This document shows positions 6,439-12,076 of a stretch of DNA of 12,076 nucleotides, one piece after another. The notes under the pieces were generated by a model. That model ran no database searches and was not told the origin of the DNA. It saw only the letters and a list, made by a program, of their open reading frames with translations. Positions within the stretch are counted from its first letter, which is position 1; every line of letters starts with the position of its first letter. The position numbers and the translations under genes are program-made. The stretch is taken from the NCBI GenBank assembly GCA_024280875.1, contig JAJRPH010000458.1:1-12076 (forward strand), read 5' to 3'. This stretch comes from Deltaproteobacteria bacterium. GTDB lineage: Bacteria > Desulfobacterota > Desulfobacteria > Desulfobacterales > Desulfosalsimonadaceae.

Positions 6439-6588
6439 ATGGAAAAATTAATCAAAATGGACGGGCTAGGGGTACACGATTTCATAAATACAACGACAAA
6501 TACCGGGAGCCTCACGAAAGAAGAGCACGAATTTGATTCTATTCTTCATGCAATACGATTCCTGACGGCAGGGATTCGCCAAAAATAG
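6439..6588 (+). CDS. Hypothetical small protein, 49 aa, convergent with the Hsp70 gene
   Basis: The only plausible plus-strand gene in the window. The protein starts MEKLIKMDGLGVHDFINTTT and ends in HAIRFLTAGIRQK: a polar Thr/Asn-rich first half, then an amphipathic helix-like second half. I do not recognise it. Support: AAGGGG about four to five bases upstream of the ATG, a candidate -10 element, and a position at the only AT-rich divergent gap. Its last 50 bases overlap the 3' end of the second Hsp70 gene on the opposite strand. Against it: short length, no known family, and partial antisense overlap. It could be a true small protein, the coding part of an antisense regulator of the Hsp70 message end, or chance. 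Confidence 0.4.
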   Translation: MEKLIKMDGLGVHDFINTTTNTGSLTKEEHEFDSILHAIRFLTAGIRQK

Positions 6589-9310
6589 TACTTTCTTCCA
6601 TGTTTGCCATGGGTTTTACGGATGTCAAAAAATCTATTTCATCCTTCAAATCCATTTTACCCAGCCATTGGATCACCTGATCCATAATCAGCGGGTCCAA
6701 ATCACGCATGCGGTCGCCGGTTTTTCTTGCCAATTGGGTAAGTGCCGCGCCAACGGGTTTGGGGTTATTCCACTTTTTATCCAGTATTTGTGAAATCCAC
6801 GCTTCCGCTTCTTTGGACGGGATCACACGATCAACAGGACCGTACAACAATTCCCGGGCACCGATTCTTGATATTGCCCATAAAAGCGGCGGACGGCTCT
6901 TTTGGGGATGCAGTTCGGAAAGAAGAAGTCGGCCGAATTCAATTTTATCTTTGACCGTCAGCCGTTCCATGTTGGCAACCGCCATCCATATTTCGATCCT
7001 TTCCTGCTTGGAAATTCTGACTTTGGTTCCTCTTTTCGGCATTAAAAGAGGCCTCAAATCCTGAATAAATTGACGCTGTTTCCCGGACGTCAAACCACCG
7101 GCAATACGACGCCACAGGATCCACCACTCATTTTTGACCTGTGATTTTTTTTTATAGCAAATCCCCTGCGTATAAATCTTCCATAATGATTGAATCCGCT
7201 GTTCATCCATTCCGTCACCGAACCCGGGGCGCAGGCAATAACCGGCTAAATTCAACCATCTGATTTCATGTTCGGTTGAGAATTTTCTGGCATTTATGGT
7301 ATCAAGAAGTTCATCCCCCAGTCTTCGGACCAATGCCAGGGGCCATTTTTCTTTGGGCCGACCGACGGTTTTGGATATGGTTTTCATTAATTGAATCAAT
7401 TCGGCAGGATCAGCGTTAGGCGAAAATGACAAACGTATATCCGAAACCGCAGCATCAATAATTGTGGAATCAAAAACTTCATAATCTAAAACTTCCGGCT
7501 TTCCGACAATATCTCTTAACTGAAATTGCAGTCTCCAGCGGTGGGAAGTAGACAGGGAACGGCACCATAAAAACAGAACCCCCATCTCGCTGAACTCCGC
7601 TTCGACCTGAATGGGAATTTCCTTTTTGATCCCTTTCTGGCCGAACTGAATGACCGTCTCAATTGGCGGCAAAGGAGTTAATGTGTCATCAATTAAAATC
7701 ACATCACCGCTCCGGTCACCGGAACGATAGGTGGAACTGTATAAATCAAAACTCACCGGCTGATTGGCCAGAACCTGGAATTGCTTATCCGGCAAACTGA
7801 TCTGTGCCCCTTCGTCAAGCCCTCTTTCAACCAGACAAACAGCTGATTTTTCTGCTTGTGAGGCTCCATTTTTTCTATCAAAGCCCAGATAATATGAACG
7901 GGCACTTCCGCTGCCCACCCGGACGCCTTTACCGATCTTAACCAACCCGTAATAGGCGGCACCGAGGGCAACGGCAAGATCCGGCACCGGATTTTCAAGA
8001 AGAGCCGGTTGCCGGGAACCGGCTTCGCCAAACCAGTGCCGGACGGCATCCTGAATTCTTTTTTGAATCAAATGAGATTTTAACGATCCGCCGTTAAACA
8101 GAATTAAATCCGGGAATGGTTTTTTATTCAAAATTTTTTTTACATCATCTTTGTGTTTTTCTAAAAACAAACTAATATGACGGGTAATTGCCGGCTCGGT
8201 TTCATAAGGCAATCCGAACTCGGAAATTCCTTTTCGGATTTTTTTCGCTGTCGGATCATGGTTTTCAACAACCGGAAAAAAACCATCCATTACAATGTCT
8301 TCTAATTCTGATCGCTGAAGCCGTGCCGTCATGGTTCCGCCGATCAGACGGCTCCCTTCGCCCATCATGGTGATGGTTTCAGAATCAACATCGTCATTCA
8401 ATATATTTTCCTTGGCCTGCCGACAAAGATGACAAAGGGTTTTCCAGCGATCAGAACTCAAATGATTGGATTGATTGAACTGTTTTTCAACATACCTTGC
8501 CAGTGCAAGATCAATATTATCGCCGCCCAGTATTAAATGGTCCCCAACAGCAATCCTTTCAAATCTTGGCGTTCCTTCGGTTTCCCGCAGCGTAATCAAT
8601 GTAAAATCACTGGTGCCGCCCCCGACGTCACAAACCAGAACCAATTCCCCGGGTTTAATAAAATCCTGCCAGTTCTGTTCGTGTTTGATAAGCCAGCTGT
8701 AAAATGCGGCCAAAGGTTCTTCCAGCAAGGTAACATTTTTCAAGCCTGCCAGCTTTGATGCTTCAAGGGTCAGGTCACGGGCCACTTCGTCGAAAGAAGC
8801 GGGAACAGTGATAATGATCATCTGGTTTTCAAGATAAAACTCATCATCATCGCCTTTTGTGCTGTCCCAGGACATCCGGATATGTTTCAGGTAGGAAGCG
8901 GTTGCCTGTACTGGTGACAGCTTATGAATATCTTCACCGGAACCCCAAGGCAGAATTTTCGCTCGTCTGTTGACATTGCCGTGGCACAGCCAGCTTTTAG
9001 CCGATGACACCAGGCGGGACGGAACCTTTGCCCCATGGTCTCTGGCAAAGGTTCCAACAAAATTAATCTCATCGCTGATCCAGGGAAGCCGGATCGAATC
9101 TTCGGCGATATCATATTTGCCTGGAATATAACAAAAAGAAGGAAGTACAGGTAATGGCGAAACTTCACCTGCACCGGTCAGCTGGGGCACTTTAAAAAGT
9201 TTAATCCCTTTGTTCTTTAAAGCGTCATCCTTTAAATCAACATAGGATACTGCGGAGTTGGTTGTTCCCAGGTCAATGCCAATAATATATTTTATATTTT
9301 CAAGATCCAA
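6539..9310 (-). CDS. Hsp70-family ATPase with C-terminal DUF3731 region
   Basis: About 923 aa from the proposed TTG. The N-terminal Hsp70 ATPase shows YIIGIDLGTTNSAV (residues 8-21), RLVSSAKSWL with the catalytic-type lysine (Lys105), ITVPASFD (167-174), TLLEEPLAAFYSW (194-206) and CDVGGGTSDF (227-236). A short beta-rich substrate-domain-like part follows (about 500-600). Residues from about 635 to 885 match DUF3731 as I know it: GRPKEKWPLALVRRLGD, RWLNLAGYCLRPGFGD, EWWILWRRIAGGL and the later GARELLYGP. It has no DnaK-type lid or linker motif and is cytoplasmic. Start choice: TTG at 9310 lies one base after the stop of the preceding Hsp70 gene and has AGGA and GGGAG upstream. Its product begins like its paralog, seven residues before GIDLG. 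ATGs at 9331 and 9412 are possible, but the latter would read through a repeat of the upstream gene. Clear paralog of the preceding gene; client unknown. Confidence 0.93.
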   Translation of the reverse strand: MDLENIKYIIGIDLGTTNSAVSYVDLKDDALKNKGIKLFKVPQLTGAGEVSPLPVLPSFCYIPGKYDIAEDSIRLPWISDEINFVGTFARDHGAKVPSRLVSSAKSWLCHGNVNRRAKILPWGSGEDIHKLSPVQATASYLKHIRMSWDSTKGDDDEFYLENQMIIITVPASFDEVARDLTLEASKLAGLKNVTLLEEPLAAFYSWLIKHEQNWQDFIKPGELVLVCDVGGGTSDFTLITLRETEGTPRFERIAVGDHLILGGDNIDLALARYVEKQFNQSNHLSSDRWKTLCHLCRQAKENILNDDVDSETITMMGEGSRLIGGTMTARLQRSELEDIVMDGFFPVVENHDPTAKKIRKGISEFGLPYETEPAITRHISLFLEKHKDDVKKILNKKPFPDLILFNGGSLKSHLIQKRIQDAVRHWFGEAGSRQPALLENPVPDLAVALGAAYYGLVKIGKGVRVGSGSARSYYLGFDRKNGASQAEKSAVCLVERGLDEGAQISLPDKQFQVLANQPVSFDLYSSTYRSGDRSGDVILIDDTLTPLPPIETVIQFGQKGIKKEIPIQVEAEFSEMGVLFLWCRSLSTSHRWRLQFQLRDIVGKPEVLDYEVFDSTIIDAAVSDIRLSFSPNADPAELIQLMKTISKTVGRPKEKWPLALVRRLGDELLDTINARKFSTEHEIRWLNLAGYCLRPGFGDGMDEQRIQSLWKIYTQGICYKKKSQVKNEWWILWRRIAGGLTSGKQRQFIQDLRPLLMPKRGTKVRISKQERIEIWMAVANMERLTVKDKIEFGRLLLSELHPQKSRPPLLWAISRIGARELLYGPVDRVIPSKEAEAWISQILDKKWNNPKPVGAALTQLARKTGDRMRDLDPLIMDQVIQWLGKMDLKDEIDFLTSVKPMANMEESTIFGESLPSGIVLHEE

Positions 9311-9311
9311 G

Positions 9312-11189
9312 CTAATCCTGCTCCCGCACATTAAATTCAAGTTTCCACTTCTGATTATTTTCCCCGGATTTTTCATCTTGGCCAGATTGATCGTCTTGGC
9401 CAGATTGATCATCTTTGACAGACACGCACCATAACTCCAGCGTTCCGATTTCCGTTACTTTAATTTCAATGGTAACGCGGACAAACTGACCGGATTCTCC
9501 ATCAAGGGTTGTCTCCATCGAAGTGATTTCTTCAATTTCATCCTGCCAGTCCTCAACAATTTCACCGGCCACATCTTTTTTACGAGTTGAAGAACCTAAA
9601 AACTCAAACCGAACCGGTTCACCGACCGCCAGAACGAATTCCCGGTTCTTAAGGTTAATATTCGTCCCCTCTTCCATACCAAAAGATGCCACGCACAGGG
9701 CTTTTACCGGAACCGGCATCCCTGGAACAGCGGGCATGGATGCGGCAATGCCGATATAATAGAACCTTCCCAAACCGCCTCGAATCCGAACGCCTCTTCC
9801 GCGTAGAGCCAGACCATAATATGCGGCACCACGCGCAACGGCAAGATCAAAATCAAAATCATCTGAATTTATCGCCCTAATGGGTTCTGATCCATCATTG
9901 GCGCCCCAGGAATCAATCATTTGGATGATATGATTTCGTACTTTATCGGACTTCATAACACCACCATTGAACAAAACAGCGGTGGGCAGCGCAATTGAAT
10001 CATCAATGTCGTTCCTCTGATGATTAATAAATTTCGCCAGATGGCGGGAAACAGCCGGGTCTGATTCGTAAGACAGGCCAGCCTCGGCAAGACCGATTTT
10101 CTGAGTCTTTGTCGGAACTGACGTGATTTCACAAGCCGGAAAAAATCCATCAATTATAGAATGTTCGATTTCATGTTTGGATATGGACGATTTAATGGTG
10201 CCCCCGATCAGGCTGGATCCTCTTCCTAAAATAGTTACCGGCATTTCCTCGGTGGCCGGATCTGACAGAACTTTTTCCTTAGCTTTACGGCAGCTGTGGA
10301 CTAGTCCGCGCATCTGCCATGAATCCAGGCGTGTACCGGAATCCGCCATTTTATTTGCAATCGAATATGCCAGCGCCAAATCCATGTTATCTCCGCCGAC
10401 CAGTAAATGATCACCGACGGCAACTCTTTCCAAAACCAGATCTCCGTTTTCCTCTGTCACGTGAATCAGGCTAAAGTCACTAGTTCCACCGCCTACATCA
10501 CAAACAAGCACCCGGTCCCCTTTTTTTACTTTTTTCCGCCATTGATTTTTTGAGGCTTCTATCCATGAATAAAAGGCGGCCTGAGGTTCTTCGAGCAATG
10601 TCACATTGGAAAGTCCTGCTTGACGAGCTGCCTTGAGAGTCAGTTCACGGGCGACTGCGTCAAAAGAAGCAGGAACCGTTAAAAAAATTTCCTGATGCTC
10701 AATTTTTCGGGACTCATTCTCTGAAGCCATGAGATGATTCCATACATCCCTAATGTGCTTCAGAATAAGTGAAGACGATTCAACGGGTGACATTTTGGCA
10801 ATGTCTTCAGGACTGTCCCACGGCAGGACCGGCTTGTTACGGTCTATCAGAACATTACAAAGCCATGATTTACTGGATGAAATGATCCGCTGGGGGACCT
10901 CCGCACCTCTTTCCCGGGCGAATTCACCGACGATTGTATTGTTTTCAAGATTCCATGGGAGTTCCATGCCGCTGTCAGGAATTTCATGATTAGCAGGCAA
11001 ATAAATAAACGACGGTAAAATGCTTCGATTATCAACCACGCCGTCACTGATAATTTGCGGGATATCAAGAACCTTGATTTCCGGTATCCGGTCATCAAGT
11101 TTCTGGTCATCCGATATTTCCGCTTCGGTAAATGCAACAATACTGTTGGTTGTTCCCAAATCAATACCAATAATAAATTCTGGATTCAA
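9312..11189 (-). CDS. Hsp70-family ATPase, paralog upstream of the DUF3731 Hsp70
   Basis: 625 aa, cytoplasmic. Hsp70/actin-type ATPase motifs: FIIGIDLGTTNSIVAF (residues 5-20), RIISSSKSWL with Lys107, LTVPASFD (170-177), TLLEEPQAAFYSW (197-209), CDVGGGTSDF (230-239), VLFNGGVMKS (405-414) and DLAVARGAAYYGLAL (448-462). The actin-like ATP site is therefore complete. About 500-623 forms a beta-sandwich-like part ending WKLEFNVREQD. There is no helical lid and no DVTPLSLG-type linker: after the ATPase comes VRIRGGLGRFYYIG. Residues 593-610 are a threefold hexapeptide repeat (DDQSGQ, DDQSGQ, DEKSGE), absent from the paralog. The start is a TTG at 11189 with AGGAG nine bases upstream. DUF2760 ends 59 bases upstream. 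It is shorter than the next gene product because it lacks DUF3731. It is probably a chaperone-like ATPase working with its two neighbours; clients unknown. Confidence 0.93.
   Translation of the reverse strand: MNPEFIIGIDLGTTNSIVAFTEAEISDDQKLDDRIPEIKVLDIPQIISDGVVDNRSILPSFIYLPANHEIPDSGMELPWNLENNTIVGEFARERGAEVPQRIISSSKSWLCNVLIDRNKPVLPWDSPEDIAKMSPVESSSLILKHIRDVWNHLMASENESRKIEHQEIFLTVPASFDAVARELTLKAARQAGLSNVTLLEEPQAAFYSWIEASKNQWRKKVKKGDRVLVCDVGGGTSDFSLIHVTEENGDLVLERVAVGDHLLVGGDNMDLALAYSIANKMADSGTRLDSWQMRGLVHSCRKAKEKVLSDPATEEMPVTILGRGSSLIGGTIKSSISKHEIEHSIIDGFFPACEITSVPTKTQKIGLAEAGLSYESDPAVSRHLAKFINHQRNDIDDSIALPTAVLFNGGVMKSDKVRNHIIQMIDSWGANDGSEPIRAINSDDFDFDLAVARGAAYYGLALRGRGVRIRGGLGRFYYIGIAASMPAVPGMPVPVKALCVASFGMEEGTNINLKNREFVLAVGEPVRFEFLGSSTRKKDVAGEIVEDWQDEIEEITSMETTLDGESGQFVRVTIEIKVTEIGTLELWCVSVKDDQSGQDDQSGQDEKSGENNQKWKLEFNVREQD
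9316..9325 (-). promoter_or_regulatory. Ribosome binding site for the second Hsp70, inside the first Hsp70's last codons
   Basis: GGGAG (9325-9321) and AGGA (9319-9316) on the minus strand lie 10 and 5 bases before the TTG at 9310, within the last codons (R-E-Q-D) of the upstream Hsp70. The arrangement TAG-C-TTG suggests translational coupling and decides the start. No comparable site precedes the ATGs at 9331 or 9412. Confidence 0.55.
9360..9413 (-). repeat. Tandem 18-bp repeat encoding (D-D/E-Q/K-S-G-Q/E)x3
   Basis: Two nearly perfect 18-bp copies (one base differs, GAT versus GAC) and a third diverged copy, in frame, near the 3' end of the first Hsp70 gene. They encode DDQSGQ, DDQSGQ and DEKSGE. 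The paralog has a short turn here (LWCRSL-STSHRWRLQF versus LWCVSVKD-repeat-NNQKWKLEF), so the repeat enlarges a loop between two beta strands. The copies are good substrates for slippage, so copy number may vary between strains. Confidence 0.85.
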
Positions 11190-11198
11190 TACACTATA

Positions 11199-11203
11199 CT
11201 CCT
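11199..11203 (-). promoter_or_regulatory. Shine-Dalgarno AGGAG for the TTG-started Hsp70
   Basis: AGGAG on the minus strand, nine bases before the TTG at 11189. It supports TTG as the start. The N-terminus MNPEFIIGIDLGTTNS then has the length expected for an Hsp70. Confidence 0.6.
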
Positions 11204-11248
11204 GAAATTTTAATTTCCATCATCATCCAAGCCGATAAAAGATTTAAA

Positions 11249-12052
11249 TTACATGATTTCAACTTCAGCCGGAGCAATGATACTCGGATCTTTTACGGTA
11301 GATAATGTCGGCAGTTCAAGACGTGAAGCACGCCACCCCTTATGTCTCAATGTTCCCTTAAACGGCGGTTCTCCGGTTACATTCCCTGTCAGCTTGATGG
11401 TATTAGGATCAAAATCTGCGGGAACAGAAATGGAATCACCTTCATTTTGATCAAATACCGCCTTTGGGTTTAAATATTTTTTTAATAAGTTCTTGCAGTT
11501 ATCCTGAATACTGCGGACTGCAGCGCCGATTTGCGCGTCTTCATACAGGCTCAGGTCTTCGGAAAAAAAATCAATTAAACGCCCTTCCCTTTGAAGAACC
11601 GAAAGCAAGTGCAAATAAAAACGTTTATTGGTTTCCGTTAATTCTTTTTTGGTAATCACTGGTTCGGCAATAGAATCGGATGGCAATTTATCTTTTTTCT
11701 GTTTTTTCTTTGGAGCCGCAATCACATGATCAGACAGCGGGGTTTTTCTAATGAACCGGGCAATGGATCCTCGTAAAAAAAGCCATAATATTAAGGCGAA
11801 TATTACAAATAAAGATGATACGACAGGAATATAAAAATTCTGGACGATATTGAGTACCGGCAAAATTTTTTCCAGGCCGATCTTTAATTCATCAGAATGA
11901 TTAGAGGCGTCCAGCACTACCTGAATCGGCACTGCGTCTAATAACAGTCTCAATCCATAGTAACCCGCTGCACTAAATAATACAGCAGGCAGCATCATGA
12001 TAATAAAGGACCATAACAAAATCCGTCGTGAAAAATATTTTATGACATTCAT
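11249..12052 (-). CDS. DUF2760 domain protein, membrane-anchored, with the Hsp70 pair
   Basis: 267 aa, first gene of the Hsp70 module. Two hydrophobic segments (about 11-38 and 67-93) make it an inner-membrane protein. Residues 39-66 form a short loop, probably periplasmic, with an Arg/Lys-rich flank (94-122, including KKKQKKDKL) on the cytoplasmic side. The C-terminal part (about 143-267) matches DUF2760 as I remember it: HLLSVLQREGRLIDFFSEDL, YEDAQIGAAVR, FDPNTIKLTGNVTGEPPF, GTLRHKGWRASRLELP, and the closing I-I-A-P-A-E-V-E. DUF2760 has no known activity; members often stand beside Hsp70 genes like the two that follow. The start ATG at 12052 has AGGAG eight bases upstream. Inference: it tethers or regulates the two Hsp70s at the membrane. 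Many relatives I know are shorter (around 200 aa). Confidence 0.9.
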   Translation of the reverse strand: MNVIKYFSRRILLWSFIIMMLPAVLFSAAGYYGLRLLLDAVPIQVVLDASNHSDELKIGLEKILPVLNIVQNFYIPVVSSLFVIFALILWLFLRGSIARFIRKTPLSDHVIAAPKKKQKKDKLPSDSIAEPVITKKELTETNKRFYLHLLSVLQREGRLIDFFSEDLSLYEDAQIGAAVRSIQDNCKNLLKKYLNPKAVFDQNEGDSISVPADFDPNTIKLTGNVTGEPPFKGTLRHKGWRASRLELPTLSTVKDPSIIAPAEVEIM

Positions 12053-12076
12053 TTCAAACTCTCCTATCCGGTTTCC

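Noticed and set aside
6708..7064. A 118-codon plus-strand open frame opposite the Hsp70-B DUF3731 region
   Set aside because: It is antisense to a clearly conserved coding region (EWWILWRR, GARELLYGP). No recognisable domain or start signals.
9311..9412. An N-terminal extension of Hsp70-B starting at the ATG at 9412
   Set aside because: The extension is a second-frame reading of the DDQSGQ repeat and tail of Hsp70-A, has no nearby Shine-Dalgarno, and adds residues not seen before GIDLG in the paralog.
10123..10410. A 95-codon plus-strand open frame opposite Hsp70-A
   Set aside because: It is the complement of conserved Hsp70 ATPase-domain sequence, and the low-complexity product has no resemblance to known proteins.
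11190..11248. A possible nine-codon leader peptide (ATGATGGAAATT... ending TAG) just before Hsp70-A
   Set aside because: It is very short, with no ribosome binding site of its own and no repeated amino acid typical of attenuator leaders. Its end simply contains the AGGAG of the next gene.
1..12076. CRISPR arrays, tRNA genes, insertion sequences, phage or defence genes
   Set aside because: No regularly spaced repeats, no cloverleaf-like sequence, and no transposase, integrase or nuclease proteins were seen on either strand.

Overview
The window looks like chromosomal DNA of a Gram-negative, AT-leaning bacterium. The gene set (MEP-pathway ispF, an outer-membrane beta-barrel ending in Phe, a DUF2760/Hsp70 module, the run ispF-cysS-uvrB) fits a deltaproteobacterium of the Desulfobacterota best. 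That placement is inferred from gene content and protein style, not from a marker gene. I see no tRNA, rRNA, CRISPR array, insertion sequence or phage gene.

Almost everything is on the minus strand, so transcription runs from right to left. At the right end is a three-gene module: a membrane-anchored DUF2760 protein (12052-11249), an Hsp70-family ATPase (11189-9312), and a second, paralogous Hsp70 with a C-terminal DUF3731 region (about 9310-6539). The three genes are tightly packed with strong ribosome binding sites, and the second Hsp70 probably starts at a TTG one base after the stop of the first. Both Hsp70s keep the nucleotide-binding residues. They lack the usual interdomain linker motif and the helical lid, and no J-protein or GrpE gene is visible. 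This module is the strongest candidate here for an undescribed system: a membrane-tethered double-Hsp70 machine of unknown substrate.

Left of it is an AT-rich junction (6331-6538). It faces a small unknown minus-strand gene (73 aa, 6330-6109) and a short plus-strand ORF with a good ribosome binding site (49 aa, 6439-6588), which runs 50 bp into the 3' end of the second Hsp70 gene. Next come a cytosolic glycerophosphodiester phosphodiesterase (6074-5307) and a 564-residue exported protein (5247-3553). The exported protein appears to be two proteins fused in frame: three FN3 domains with a Cys-containing sorting-like tail, then a second signal peptide and a beta-barrel. After that are a compact histone-deacetylase-family hydrolase (3523-2780), a SWIM zinc-finger-only protein (about 2730-2383), and the housekeeping run ispF (2343-1876), cysS (1774-311) and the first 28 codons of uvrB (84-1).

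The genes from 6330 down to 1876 are separated by only 29-59 bases and may share transcripts. cysS has a 101-base leader with a weak candidate promoter. The 226 bases between cysS and uvrB hold several inverted repeats, two of them nearly identical (CCGGKAAACCGG), but no clear intrinsic terminator.
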